In this document: positions 8,873-17,968 of the stretch, one piece after another
Layout of the letters: each line of letters opens with the position of its first letter
Position numbering within the stretch: position 1 is the stretch's first letter
NCBI RefSeq assembly: GCF_001421355.1
Contig: NZ_LMKC01000002.1
Location: 62,001-126,000 of the forward strand
Length of the DNA stretch: 64,000 bases
Reading direction: 5' to 3'
Origin: Sphingomonas sp. Leaf9
GTDB lineage: Bacteria; Pseudomonadota; Alphaproteobacteria; Sphingomonadales; Sphingomonadaceae
Position numbers and translations under genes: made by a program
Notes under the pieces: model-generated
What the model was told of the DNA's origin: nothing
The model's database searches: none
Seen by the model: only the letters and a program-made list of their open reading frames with translations

Positions 8873-10698
8873 GGGGTGTCGAACAGCGACGCCAGCTGCT
8901 CGATCATCGTGCCGGCCAGCTGTTCGGCGTCCATGATCGTGACGGCGCGCCCATACCAGCGGGTGACGTCGTGGCCGATGCCGATCGCCACCAGCTCGAC
9001 CGGCGACTTGCCCTCGATATAGGCGATCACCTGCCGCAGATGTCGCTCCAGATAGCTGCCCGAATTGACCGACAGCGTGGAGTCATCGACCGGCGCGCCG
9101 TCCGAGATGACCATCAGCACCTTGCGATCCTCCGGCCGCGCGATCAGCCGGCCATGCGCCCACAGCAGCGCCTCGCCATCGATATTCTCCTTGAGCAACC
9201 CTTCGCGCATCATCAGCCCGAGCGACTTCTTCGCGCGGCGCCACGGTTCGTCGGCCTGTTTGTAGACGATGTGGCGCAGGTCGTTGAGGCGGCCGGGCTG
9301 GGGCGGGCGACCGGCGGCCAGCCATGATTCGCGGGCTTGGCCGCCCTTCCATGCGCGGGTGGTGAAGCCGAGGATCTCGACCTTCACCCCGACGCGTTCG
9401 AGCGTGCGGGCGAGGATGTCGGCGCTGATCGCGGCGATGCCGATCGGGCGGCCGCGCATCGATCCCGAATTGTCGATCAGCAGCGTGACCACCGTGTCGC
9501 GAAACTCGGTATCGCGCTCGATCTTGTAGCTCAGGGACTGCGCCGGGTTGATGACCACCCGCGCAAGCCGCGCGGCGTCGAGCATCCCTTCTTCCTGGTC
9601 GAAGTCCCACGACCGCGACTGCTGTGCCATCAACCGGCGCTGCAATCGGTTGGCAAGTTTCGTCACTACGCCCTGCAACTGCACCAGCTGCTGGTCGAGA
9701 TAGGCGCGCAATCGCTCCAGTTCGTCGGCGTCGCACAGCTCGGTCGCGGCGATCACTTCGTCGAATTTGGTGGTGAAGGCGCGATAGTCGAACTGCGCGT
9801 TCAGGTCGGCAAAGGGGCGGTTGGGGCGCACCGGCATCATGCCGCCCTCATCCTCGCCATCGGCCATGTCGTCGCCCTCGGCATCGACGTCTTCCGACAT
9901 GTCGTCGGAGCGGGCTTCGGCCTGGTCGTCGCTGCGATCCTCGCCGCGTGCCTCGACCTGACCCTCGCCGCCCTGTTGTTCGCCTTCGTCGTCGCCGTCG
10001 TCCTGCGGGGTTTCCTCATCCTCCCCTTCGGAATCGTCGCCGCCGTCATCGGCCTGTTCCGGCTCGACCTCGCCCTCGACCAGTTCGAGGTCCTGCAGGA
10101 TGCGGGTGATGCCGCGTCCGAACGCCGCCTGATCGTCCGTCAGCGCGGCGAGGCTGTCGAGCTGCGTGCCCGCGCGCTCCTCGATCCAGTCGGTGATCAG
10201 CGCCATGGCGGGAATCGCGGCGGCAGGCGGCATCCGCCCGGTCAGCCGTTCGCGCACCATCAGCTGCACGGCGGTCGACAGCGGCACTTCGGCCCGCGTC
10301 CGCGCCCGCGTGATCGGGTCGGATCGCATCCGCAGGTCGAGCGCGCGGTCGAGATTGTCGGCGATCCCGTCATAGCCCGCCGACCCGACCGCATCGACCC
10401 GCGCCTGTTCGACCGCATCGAACACCGCGCGCGCCACGGCATCGCCCGGCGCCGCGCGGGCGTGGAGCGCGGTGTCGTGATAGCGCATCTTCAGCGCAAA
10501 GCCGTCGGCCAGCCCGCGCGCCTCCGCCACCTGGTCCGCCGGCAGTGCGCGGGCGGGCATCGGCACCTTGATATGCTTGCCCGATGCGACCGGCGCGTCG
10601 GCGGTGAAGCCCAGCTCCACCTCCGGCTCCTCGGCAATCGCGCGCGAAGTGCCGCGCAGGACGTCGCGAAACCGGTCGAGTGGGGATTCCTGTGCCAT
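8869..10698 (-). CDS. cobT: Cobaltochelatase subunit CobT
   Basis: CobT partners with the AAA+ protein CobS and with CobN to insert cobalt into hydrogenobyrinic acid a,c-diamide in aerobic cobalamin synthesis. The 609-residue protein has the family's layout: an N-terminal helical region, a very acidic low-complexity linker (about residues 215-295, rich in Asp/Glu/Gly) and a C-terminal von Willebrand A domain. The MIDAS motif is DNSGSM near residue 405, and the distal part contains [17 protein letters not shown]. It is cotranscribed with the RHH gene. No cobS or cobN is present in this window. Confidence 0.93.
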   Translation of the reverse strand: MAQESPLDRFRDVLRGTSRAIAEEPEVELGFTADAPVASGKHIKVPMPARALPADQVAEARGLADGFALKMRYHDTALHARAAPGDAVARAVFDAVEQARVDAVGSAGYDGIADNLDRALDLRMRSDPITRARTRAEVPLSTAVQLMVRERLTGRMPPAAAIPAMALITDWIEERAGTQLDSLAALTDDQAAFGRGITRILQDLELVEGEVEPEQADDGGDDSEGEDEETPQDDGDDEGEQQGGEGQVEARGEDRSDDQAEARSDDMSEDVDAEGDDMADGEDEGGMMPVRPNRPFADLNAQFDYRAFTTKFDEVIAATELCDADELERLRAYLDQQLVQLQGVVTKLANRLQRRLMAQQSRSWDFDQEEGMLDAARLARVVINPAQSLSYKIERDTEFRDTVVTLLIDNSGSMRGRPIGIAAISADILARTLERVGVKVEILGFTTRAWKGGQARESWLAAGRPPQPGRLNDLRHIVYKQADEPWRRAKKSLGLMMREGLLKENIDGEALLWAHGRLIARPEDRKVLMVISDGAPVDDSTLSVNSGSYLERHLRQVIAYIEGKSPVELVAIGIGHDVTRWYGRAVTIMDAEQLAGTMIEQLASLFDTP

Positions 10699-10814
10699 GC
10701 CGCCTGCTTTGGGGATTGGGCGGTGTCAGGGCAAGGGGGTGGTGCGGCCCGTTGGGGCAAAGGGGTGCGGGGAACCACCATGACAACCGCCACCCGCTCC
10801 GCTACTACAGCGCG

Positions 10815-11261
10815 GTGTCCCGCCTTCGCCGCCTGTTCCTGACCCATAACGTACTGGCGGCGTTGGTGATTGTCGTGGCGCTCGCGATGAAGGCGGTGGT
10901 GCCCGCGGGGTTCATGCCGATGCTGGTCGAGGGGCGCGTGGTTATTGCGCTGTGTTCGGGGTTTGGCCCCGTGCCCCCCGTCATGGCCGCGCCGGCGATG
11001 GCCGGGATGGACCATGGCGCGGCCATGGGTGCCGAGCATGGCGGCCATGCCCCCAAGGACGGTGGCCAGCACGACAACAAGCCGCAGCCTTGCGCCTTTT
11101 CGGGGTTGAGCGCGCCGTCGCTCGGTGGGGCCGATCCGATGGTGCTGGCGATCGCCATCGCCTTTGTCCTGGCGCTGGGGGTGCGCGTTGTCGCGGCGCT
11201 TCCGGTACGGCGGGCGGTCAGGCTTCGCCCGCCGCTGCGCGGGCCACCCGCTATCGCCTGA
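10815..11261 (+). CDS. DUF2946-like membrane protein with His/Met-rich loop
   Basis: The 148-residue product has a first helix (HNVLAALVIVVALAMKAVVP, 11-30), a conserved GFMPML, cysteines at 47 and 93, a His/Met-rich segment at about 62-88 (GMDHGAAMGAEHGGHA) and a second helix near 108-130. This matches DUF2946 proteins, which often flank TonB receptor and copper-handling genes. GTG at 10815 is chosen because it begins the conserved part; the reading frame is open further upstream. A TonB receptor gene follows after about 100 bp and a PepSY gene after that, so the three probably form one transcription unit. A periplasmic metal-binding role is inferred. Confidence 0.75.
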   Translation: MSRLRRLFLTHNVLAALVIVVALAMKAVVPAGFMPMLVEGRVVIALCSGFGPVPPVMAAPAMAGMDHGAAMGAEHGGHAPKDGGQHDNKPQPCAFSGLSAPSLGGADPMVLAIAIAFVLALGVRVVAALPVRRAVRLRPPLRGPPAIA

Positions 11262-11362
11262 TCCCGTTCGATGCGTCTGGCAGACGCGTCGGTAATTTCG
11301 CACGCGATGGCGTGCGGCGGTGGGTCGTGGCCCGCCGCCTGAAGCGTTCAGGGGTAGTTTTC

Positions 11363-13456
11363 ATGTCATCCATATGGGCCGCGTCGGCGGCCATGCTGTG
11401 CCTTGCGCCGGTGGCGCAGGCGCAGGGGCGCGACGATGCGCGCGAACCGGTTCGCGACGACACGATCGTCGTCACCGGCACCAAGGCGGGGGATTTTGGC
11501 GCGAAGTCGGGCATTCCGATCGACCGCGTGCCGCAATCGATCCAGCTGCTGGACGAGGAGGAGCTGATCGAGCGCGGGGTACGCAGCGTCGGCGATGCGT
11601 TGCGCGCGGTGCCGTCGGCCAATGTCGGCGGCAGCCGCGTGTCGCGCTACCAGAGTTCCGGCCTGAAGATCCGCGGGTTTGTCGCCGACCAGATGCGCAA
11701 CGGCATCCGCCAGCGCTATTACGAGGATGTCGACGCCTCCGCCCTGTCGAACATCGCGCGGGTCGAGGTGCTGAAAGGGCCGTCCGCCGTGCTGTATGGC
11801 CAGTCGGGGGTGGGGGGCATCCTGTCGATCATCACCAAGCAGCCGACCGATGCCGCGCAAGGATCGGTGGCGCTGACCGGCGGCATGTACGGGCAGAAGA
11901 TGGCGACGATCGACCTGTCGAGCCCGGTCACCGACACGCTGGCCATCCGCCTGACCGGGGAGATCGAGCGGTCGGGCACCTTCGTCGATGTCCAGACCAT
12001 CGACCGTGAGAATGTCGCGCTGACGCTGGCATGGCGGCCGAGCGCATCGGTGTCGGCGCATCTGGTGGCCGAATATGTCCGGCGCACCACCGCCAACAAT
12101 CCGGGGCTGCCGGTGGTCGGCACAGTGCGCGGCAATGGCGTGGCGACGGTGCGGCGATCAGTGTTTCTGGGCGAGCCGAACTTTACTGACCTGGTCGCCG
12201 ACGCACCGCTGATCCAGGCGTGGGTGGCGTTCGACATGGGGGCGGGGTGGTCGCTGACCCCGCGGTTTCAGTATTCGGAGTTCAGCACCTCGCTCGACCA
12301 GGTGCGGCTGCTCGGCCCCGTCAGCGGCCAGCCGACGCGAATCCAGCGCAACGGCCGGCGTGGGCGCGAGGCGGATCGCTATCTGATTGGGCAGCTTGAC
12401 CTGAGCGGCCATGCCACGACGCTGGGCATCGACCACAGCCTGTTGTTCGGGATCGAACACAGCGCCGAGCGCCCGACCTTTCGCCAGTTCGATATCGTCG
12501 CCGGCGATATCGCGCCGATCGATGCGCTGAACCCGGTCTATAGCTATGCCACGCGGCAGCCCCGGCTGGCGTTCAGCTTCTTCACGCAGGGCAAGGTCGA
12601 CGGCTTTGCGGCCTATGCGCAGGACCAGATCGCACTGACCGAGGCATGGAACGTCGTCGCAGGCGTGCGGCATTCGATGTTCTATTACGAGAATTTGCGC
12701 ACGACGCCGATGGGTACGACGCGCGTTGCCGATACGATCGCGAACACCACGTGGCAGCTGGGCACGACATGGCGGATCGGCGGCGGATGGTCGCTGTTCG
12801 GGGGCTATAACAAGGGGTTCGACGTGGATGCGGTCGTCGGATCGCGCAGCCGCGACGGATCGCCGTTCCGCCCCGAAACATCGGATCAGGTCGAGGCGGG
12901 CCTGCGCCTGACCCGCGACCGGCTGCGCGCCAGCGTGTCCGCATTCCGCATCCGCCGCAACGACGTGGCGGTGACCGATCCGGCCGATGTGAACTTCCAG
13001 GTGCAGGAAGGGCAGTTGCAGGTGCAGGGCGTCGAGGTCGAGGGCGAATGGACCCCGGTCGATGGCTGGTGGCTGCAGGGCGGCTATGCGTATCTCGACG
13101 GGCGGGTGACGCGCACGACGACGGCGGCGATGCGGGATGCGCGGCTGGGCGACACGCCCGAGCATAGCGCCACCGCATCGACCCGCGTGGCGCTGGGGCC
13201 GGTAGAGCTGCGCGGCGGGGCCTATCATGTCGGCGCGCGGCGGCTGGTCAATGGCAGCGCGGTGACGCTCGATGGCTATACGCTGTTCGATCTGGGGCTG
13301 GGGAGCGAGGTTGGGCCGGTGCGGATCGACGCGATGCTGACCAATGTCGGCGACGCGACCTATTACACCGCCAATGGTGGCGCGAATTTCGTCTATCCGG
13401 GCGATCCGCGCACCCTGTCGGTGCGGGTCGGCTATCGGTTCGGAGCGCGGTCATGA
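11363..13456 (+). CDS. TonB-dependent receptor (siderophore/metal type)
   Basis: The 697-residue outer-membrane receptor has a signal peptide ending near LAPVAQAQG, a TonB box-like DDTIVVTGTKAG, a plug domain (IDRVPQSIQLLDEEELIERG; RVEVLKGPSAVLYGQSGVGG, roughly residues 50-150) and a 22-strand barrel ending LSVRVGYRFGARS. The terminal aromatic is in GYRF rather than the very last residue. The plug and barrel motifs are those of ferric-siderophore receptors. AGGGGT lies about 7 bp before the ATG. Its stop overlaps the PepSY gene (ATGA). Its context of DUF2946 and PepSY proteins with His/Met-rich loops suggests a metal chelate ligand, possibly copper, but iron is not excluded. Confidence 0.92.
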   Translation: MSSIWAASAAMLCLAPVAQAQGRDDAREPVRDDTIVVTGTKAGDFGAKSGIPIDRVPQSIQLLDEEELIERGVRSVGDALRAVPSANVGGSRVSRYQSSGLKIRGFVADQMRNGIRQRYYEDVDASALSNIARVEVLKGPSAVLYGQSGVGGILSIITKQPTDAAQGSVALTGGMYGQKMATIDLSSPVTDTLAIRLTGEIERSGTFVDVQTIDRENVALTLAWRPSASVSAHLVAEYVRRTTANNPGLPVVGTVRGNGVATVRRSVFLGEPNFTDLVADAPLIQAWVAFDMGAGWSLTPRFQYSEFSTSLDQVRLLGPVSGQPTRIQRNGRRGREADRYLIGQLDLSGHATTLGIDHSLLFGIEHSAERPTFRQFDIVAGDIAPIDALNPVYSYATRQPRLAFSFFTQGKVDGFAAYAQDQIALTEAWNVVAGVRHSMFYYENLRTTPMGTTRVADTIANTTWQLGTTWRIGGGWSLFGGYNKGFDVDAVVGSRSRDGSPFRPETSDQVEAGLRLTRDRLRASVSAFRIRRNDVAVTDPADVNFQVQEGQLQVQGVEVEGEWTPVDGWWLQGGYAYLDGRVTRTTTAAMRDARLGDTPEHSATASTRVALGPVELRGGAYHVGARRLVNGSAVTLDGYTLFDLGLGSEVGPVRIDAMLTNVGDATYYTANGGANFVYPGDPRTLSVRVGYRFGARS

Positions 13457-14814
13457 GCAACGCGCGCCTCTATCGCACGATCTGGCGCTGGCATTTCTAT
13501 GCCGGGCTGATCGTCGCACCATTCCTGCTGATCCTGAGCATTACCGGCGCGATCTATCTGTTCAAGGACGAGCTGAACGATGCGCTGATGCCCGACCTTC
13601 AGGTCGTGGCCCCGGTCGCCCGCGCGCTACCCCCGTCGCGGATGATCGCGGCGGCGGTGCGGGCGGTGCCCGGCGTCCCGACGCGGATCGACCTGCCCGA
13701 CGCGCCCGACCGCCCGGCCAAGGTGTGGATCGATGCGGCCAGCGGCGAACCGCGCCAGGTGATGGTCGATCCGGCATCGGCGCGGGTGCTGGGCAGCTAT
13801 GTCTACACCCACACGCTGGTCGGGTTCGCCGATGTGATGCACGGGTCGCTGACCTTTGGCCCATGGGGCGATGCGGTGGTCGAGCTGGCGGCGTGCTGGG
13901 CGCTGATGCTGATCGCGTCGGGGCTGTTTTTGTGGTGGCCGCGCGGGCGACGGTCGCTGGCGGGCGTGCTGTGGCCGCGCCTGCGGACCAGGGGCCGCGT
14001 CTTCTGGCGCGACCTGCATGCGGTGACCGGCGTGTGGAGCGTCGCACTGATCGCGTTCCTGCTGCTGACCGGCCTGCCCTGGGCAGTGGTGGAGGGGCCG
14101 CTGGTACGCGGTGCGTTCACCGCGCTGGGTATCGGGAACGAGGCCGCGCGCTTCGGCCACGAAGCCCCGCACAGCGCGCCGATGGCAACGCTGGGCGATG
14201 TGCCGTGGAGCCAGGCGATGGCGCCGATGCCGGCATCCGACCCGGCCCATGCTGACCATGGCGGCGGCGCGCACCACAGCGCCATGGCCGATCCCGCCGC
14301 CATCACCGGCACCGATGCGATCGCCGCCAGGGCACGGGCGGCGGGGATCATCGGCGGCTATCGGCTGTACCTGCCCGCCGGCCCGACCGGCATCTACACC
14401 GTGATGGTCACGCCCCGGCAGCCGGAGGGGCAGCGGACCTTGCAGTTCGACCGCTGGTCGGGGCGGCTGCTGTGGACCAACGGCTGGGATCGCTACGGCG
14501 TCGGGGCGAAGGCGGTGGAGCTGGGCGTACAGATCCATATGGGCCGCTATTTCGGGCTGCCCAACCAGCTGCTGATGCTGTTGCCGTGCATCGCCATCGT
14601 CCTGCTGGTCGTCAGCGGGGTGACGATGTGGTGGCGTCGGCGACCGAAGGGGCGGCTGGCCGCGCCGCCGCCGGTCAGCGGGGCGCGACTGCGCGGGGCG
14701 ATCACGCTGCTGGTCGTGTCGGGCGTGGTGTTGCCGCTGTTCGGGGCGTCGCTGCTGGTGCTGGGCATCCTCGACCGGATCGTGGTGGCGCTGCGCCGGC
14801 GGGTTGCTGTCTGA
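13453..14814 (+). CDS. PepSY-associated transmembrane protein
   Basis: The 453-residue inner-membrane protein has helices near 17-35, 143-162, 195-212 and toward the C-terminus (about 355-378 and 415-445). RTIWRWHFYAGLIVAPFL and WRDLHAVTGVW are PepSY_TM hallmarks. Such proteins accompany siderophore receptors and several act as inner-membrane ferric-chelate reductases. A periplasmic segment at about 255-280 is unusually rich in His and Met (PAHADHGGGAHHSAM), resembling the loop in the DUF2946 product. Four-bp overlap with the receptor gene implies coordinated expression. It ends two bases from the convergent phosphatase gene. Confidence 0.9.
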   Translation: MSNARLYRTIWRWHFYAGLIVAPFLLILSITGAIYLFKDELNDALMPDLQVVAPVARALPPSRMIAAAVRAVPGVPTRIDLPDAPDRPAKVWIDAASGEPRQVMVDPASARVLGSYVYTHTLVGFADVMHGSLTFGPWGDAVVELAACWALMLIASGLFLWWPRGRRSLAGVLWPRLRTRGRVFWRDLHAVTGVWSVALIAFLLLTGLPWAVVEGPLVRGAFTALGIGNEAARFGHEAPHSAPMATLGDVPWSQAMAPMPASDPAHADHGGGAHHSAMADPAAITGTDAIAARARAAGIIGGYRLYLPAGPTGIYTVMVTPRQPEGQRTLQFDRWSGRLLWTNGWDRYGVGAKAVELGVQIHMGRYFGLPNQLLMLLPCIAIVLLVVSGVTMWWRRRPKGRLAAPPPVSGARLRGAITLLVVSGVVLPLFGASLLVLGILDRIVVALRRRVAV

Positions 14815-14816
14815 GC

Positions 14817-15794
14817 TCAGTCGACCGGGCCCAGCGCGCGCCGGTCGACCTCGATCCAGCGCTGCGCCGCTTCGCCGCCGCGTGCGGTGCGCGTCGCGCG
14901 CAGGCGGGCGGTGGTGGGTGTGTCGTGATCCATCCACAACCGCACCCCGCCCGAATGGAACAGCATCGCCCAGTCGCTGCCGCTGTCGCCCGCGACCAGC
15001 ATCGGCCGGCGCACCGGGTCGATACAGGCGAGGATCGCGGCGACCTTGCCCTCCTGCCACGGCGATGGTGACCAGAGCGTCGTGGTGGGGGTCAGCGCGC
15101 CACGGGCGGACCAGTAACCGGGCACCGCCGCCAGCCCCTGCGCGATATCGCGGCGCGCGGTGGAGATCGCGCCGGTACCGTCGCGCAGCAGCATCGACGT
15201 GCCGATCACCCGTTCGGGCGGGATCGCCAGGCCATAGCGCGGGTCGGAGGCGACCATGCGCACCACCTCCTCCTGCGACGCGCTGACGATATAGACCGCC
15301 ACGCCCTTTGCCGTCAGCGCGGCGACCAGCGCGCGTTGCGCGGCATAGATGCGCGGGGCCTCGATCCGCTCCTCGATCGGCTTGCCATCCCGCAGATAGC
15401 GCACCGGGATGCCGCCGCGGTGCGCGAGCAGTGCGTCGAACCGCTGTTTCAGCAGACCCAGATCCTGCCCGGCAAAGACCTGCGCGCTCCATGGCAGGCA
15501 CAGCTTCGCATCGAAATCGCACAGCCGGCGGTAATAGCCGTACAGGCTCTCGCCCGCCGCCACCGGGATCGGGCGCAGTTCGGGGGGCAGGCGGTCGATC
15601 GACAACCAGCCGCGTTGTTCGAAGAACGCGATGCCCGCCTCCTCGATATCGCTGCTCCACAGCGTGCCGTCGGCGTCGAACACCGCATAGTCGCCCGGCC
15701 GCGCCGCCGCGACCGCGCGGTCGAGTTCGGCCTGCGCCGGGGCGGGCCACGGCGTGGCGGTGGCGAGCATGAGGGCGAACAGGGGCAGCGGCAT
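14817..15794 (-). CDS. pchP: Periplasmic HAD phosphatase, phosphorylcholine phosphatase (PchP)-like
   Basis: The 325-residue precursor starts with a signal peptide (MPLPLFALMLATATPWPAPAQA). HAD motifs are YAVFDADGTLW (nucleophile D40, acid D42), IVSASQEE (S171), K250 in QEGKVAAIL, and LVAGDSGSDWAML (D270, D274). Beyond these, ESLYGYYRRLCDFDAKLC, PWSAQVFAG, EEVVRMVASDPRYG and the GDSGSDWAMLF region closely resemble my recollection of Pseudomonas aeruginosa PchP, which dephosphorylates phosphorylcholine in the periplasm. DADGT replaces the DMDNT of PchP. Its start overlaps the phospholipase C stop (ATGA), which fits sequential action on the same substrate. No alignment was run; another phosphomonoester substrate is possible. 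Confidence 0.82.
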   Translation of the reverse strand: MPLPLFALMLATATPWPAPAQAELDRAVAAARPGDYAVFDADGTLWSSDIEEAGIAFFEQRGWLSIDRLPPELRPIPVAAGESLYGYYRRLCDFDAKLCLPWSAQVFAGQDLGLLKQRFDALLAHRGGIPVRYLRDGKPIEERIEAPRIYAAQRALVAALTAKGVAVYIVSASQEEVVRMVASDPRYGLAIPPERVIGTSMLLRDGTGAISTARRDIAQGLAAVPGYWSARGALTPTTTLWSPSPWQEGKVAAILACIDPVRRPMLVAGDSGSDWAMLFHSGGVRLWMDHDTPTTARLRATRTARGGEAAQRWIEVDRRALGPVD

Positions 15795-17842
15795 CACGAC
15801 AGGCTTTCGACAAAGGGATCGCTGACGCTCGCCCGGCCGGCGCGGTCGTGCCGGCCGGCAAGGCGGCGGCGATAGGCGGGGTGCGCGCCATGGGTCAGCG
15901 TCACGTCGTACCAGCCGAGCGCCTGTTCGAGCGACCAGCGATGGCGACCGGGGGCCAGCACCTCCTCCGCCGCGCCGCCGCCGGGGGTCAGGCGGCGCAG
16001 GCGAAACCCGGCGGTGGGAAGGGTGAGCGTCAGGCCGGCATCGCCGACCGCTCCCGCGACCGGGGGCAGGGCGTCCCCCTGCGTGCCTGCGAAATGGCGG
16101 TGGAAGCCGTTCGGCCCCAGCACCCACAGGTCGTAGCGGCCGTTCGCGTCGAAGCGCCACGCCCCTTCGATCTGGTCGCCCGCGCCGACGACATAGCGGC
16201 GCGGCGGCTGGTCGAGTGCGTGGCGGTCATAGACGTGGAATACCGCGCCCGCGCCCTCGGCGGCAAAGCGCAGGGTAACGCCGTCCGCCGCGACACGATC
16301 GCTCACCTCGAGGCGATAGGGCAGCGGGCGCGAGCGGCGCACGCCCGCTTCCTGCCACGGCGCGGCGGCGGGCGGGGCGGGGGGATCGACCTGCCCCTTC
16401 AGCGCGGCGGCACGGCGGGCATCCTCGCCCGGATCGGGCAGGCGCGGCGTCGCATCGTCGCGGGCGGCGAAGTCGAACGCGCTGGTCAGGTCGCCGCACA
16501 CCGCCCGCCGCCACGGTGCGATATTGGGCTCATGAAAGCCGAAGCGGGTTTCGAGGAAGCGGATGACCGATGTATGGTCGAACACCTGCGAATTGACCCA
16601 GCCACCCCGGCTCCAAGGCGAGATGGCGTAGAGCGGCACGCGCGGGCCCAACCCATAGGGCCGACCGCGATATTCGGGCCGGTCGATATCCCTGTCGCCG
16701 ATGCTCGGCACGTCATGCCAGGCGCCGGCCAAGTCGACGGTCGCCCCGCCCAGCAGCGCGCCATCGCTGCCCCGCGACGGCGGGGCGGGTGGCGGCATAT
16801 GGTCGAAGAACCCGTCATTCTCGTCGAACATCACCAGCAGCACGGTGCGCGCCCACACCTTCGGATCGGCGGTCAGCGCGTCGAGCACTTGCGCGATATA
16901 GTCCGCGCCCTGCGCCGGGCTGGAGGGCCCCGGATGTTCGGAACCGGCGGCGGTGGCGATGACATAGGACACTTGCGGCAGGCGGCCGGCCAGCACGTCG
17001 GCCTTCAACCGATCCGGCCCGCGCGTGGTCAGCGCCCGGTCCTTCAGCGCAGGGTCGCCGCGCCCGGCATGGGCATCGCGAAACGCCGCGAAGCCGACCA
17101 GCGGGTTGTCGGTGAAATTGTCGTCCATGTCCTGATAGATGCGCCAGTCGACCCCCGCCGCCTGCAACCGTTCGACCGTGGTGGTCCAGCGATAGGGATC
17201 GGGCGCGCCACCCTTTTCGACGAACTCGTCGTGCGAATTGCCGATGGCGGGGCCGCCATGGGTACCGGCGGGATCGTTGGTGCCGCTCCACAGGAACAGG
17301 CGGTTGGTGTTGGTGCCGGTCTGCACCGCGCAGTGATAGGCGTCGCAGAGCGTGAACGCCTCGGCCAGCGCGAATTGGAACGGGATATCGGCACGGGCAT
17401 AATGGCCCATCGCGCGCGGATGCTTGGCCTCGGGCCAATGCGCCATGCGGCCCTCGTCCCACGCGCGCTGCGCATCGGGCCAGGCATGCGGCGTCCCCTC
17501 CATCCGCATCAGTTCGAACTGGCGGCGGGTGTCGAGGTGGAAGGGGGTGATGGTGCGCGGGCCGTCGGGGCCGGTTCGGTCGACCTGTTGCCACACATTG
17601 CCGGCCGGGGTCGGGATGGGCAGGCGATCGCCGAATCCGCGAACCCCCTTCAACGTCCCGAAATAATGGTCGAACCCGCGATTTTCCTGCGCGAGGATGA
17701 CGACATGCGCGACATCGGCAATCGTGCCGGTGCGCCGGTCGGGCGCGATCGCGGCGGCCCGCGCGATCGACGCGGGCAGCGCCGCCGCCCCGGCAAGGGC
17801 GGCCCCGGTGGACAGGAGCGTACGGCGCGACAGGTCGACCAT
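15794..17842 (-). CDS. Phosphocholine-specific phospholipase C (Tat-exported)
   Basis: The 682-residue precursor has a twin-arginine signal (SRRTLLSTGAALAGAAALP, 5-23). The catalytic phosphoesterase domain carries VVILAQENRGFDHYFGTLKG (48-66), DENDGFFDHMPPP and later VFDHTSVIRFLETRFG. The C-terminus has two DUF756-like repeats (YRLEVSDRVAADGVTLRF; YDLWVLGPNGFHRHFAG). This architecture and length match PlcH/PlcN-type enzymes that release phosphocholine from phosphatidylcholine or sphingomyelin. The start at 17842 follows GAGGA; an upstream in-frame start would add a non-homologous tail ahead of the Tat signal. It lies between the TonB receptor gene and pchP. Confidence 0.93.
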   Translation of the reverse strand: MVDLSRRTLLSTGAALAGAAALPASIARAAAIAPDRRTGTIADVAHVVILAQENRGFDHYFGTLKGVRGFGDRLPIPTPAGNVWQQVDRTGPDGPRTITPFHLDTRRQFELMRMEGTPHAWPDAQRAWDEGRMAHWPEAKHPRAMGHYARADIPFQFALAEAFTLCDAYHCAVQTGTNTNRLFLWSGTNDPAGTHGGPAIGNSHDEFVEKGGAPDPYRWTTTVERLQAAGVDWRIYQDMDDNFTDNPLVGFAAFRDAHAGRGDPALKDRALTTRGPDRLKADVLAGRLPQVSYVIATAAGSEHPGPSSPAQGADYIAQVLDALTADPKVWARTVLLVMFDENDGFFDHMPPPAPPSRGSDGALLGGATVDLAGAWHDVPSIGDRDIDRPEYRGRPYGLGPRVPLYAISPWSRGGWVNSQVFDHTSVIRFLETRFGFHEPNIAPWRRAVCGDLTSAFDFAARDDATPRLPDPGEDARRAAALKGQVDPPAPPAAAPWQEAGVRRSRPLPYRLEVSDRVAADGVTLRFAAEGAGAVFHVYDRHALDQPPRRYVVGAGDQIEGAWRFDANGRYDLWVLGPNGFHRHFAGTQGDALPPVAGAVGDAGLTLTLPTAGFRLRRLTPGGGAAEEVLAPGRHRWSLEQALGWYDVTLTHGAHPAYRRRLAGRHDRAGRASVSDPFVESLS

Positions 17843-17860
17843 GGAATCCTCGATAGTACG

Positions 17861-17957
17861 TCGTCGTCTCCGCGCAGGCGGGGACCCATAAACGCCGACG
17901 TAGCGGATCAATGCGAAACGTCGGCGGCAATGGATCCCCGCCTGCGCGGGGATGACG
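17861..17957. repeat. Intergenic composite inverted repeat, family A, copy 1
   Basis: The outer arms are 17861-17889 (containing CCGCGCAGGCGGGGA) and 17930-17957 (TCCCCGCCTGCGCGGGGA). Inner arms CGCCGACGT (17893-17901) and ACGTCGGCG (17918-17926) extend the same fold, giving a nearly continuous hairpin of about 97 nt. It fills most of the gap between the TonB receptor stop and the phospholipase C start. A related copy lies at 62916-62994. It may attenuate or uncouple downstream phospholipase expression, or mark a REP-like mobile element. Confidence 0.8.
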
Positions 17958-17968
17958 AAGGTTGGTGC

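Noticed and set aside
11363..14814. Siderophore biosynthesis cluster
   Set aside because: Only receptor and PepSY-type genes are present; no NRPS or NIS synthetase genes.
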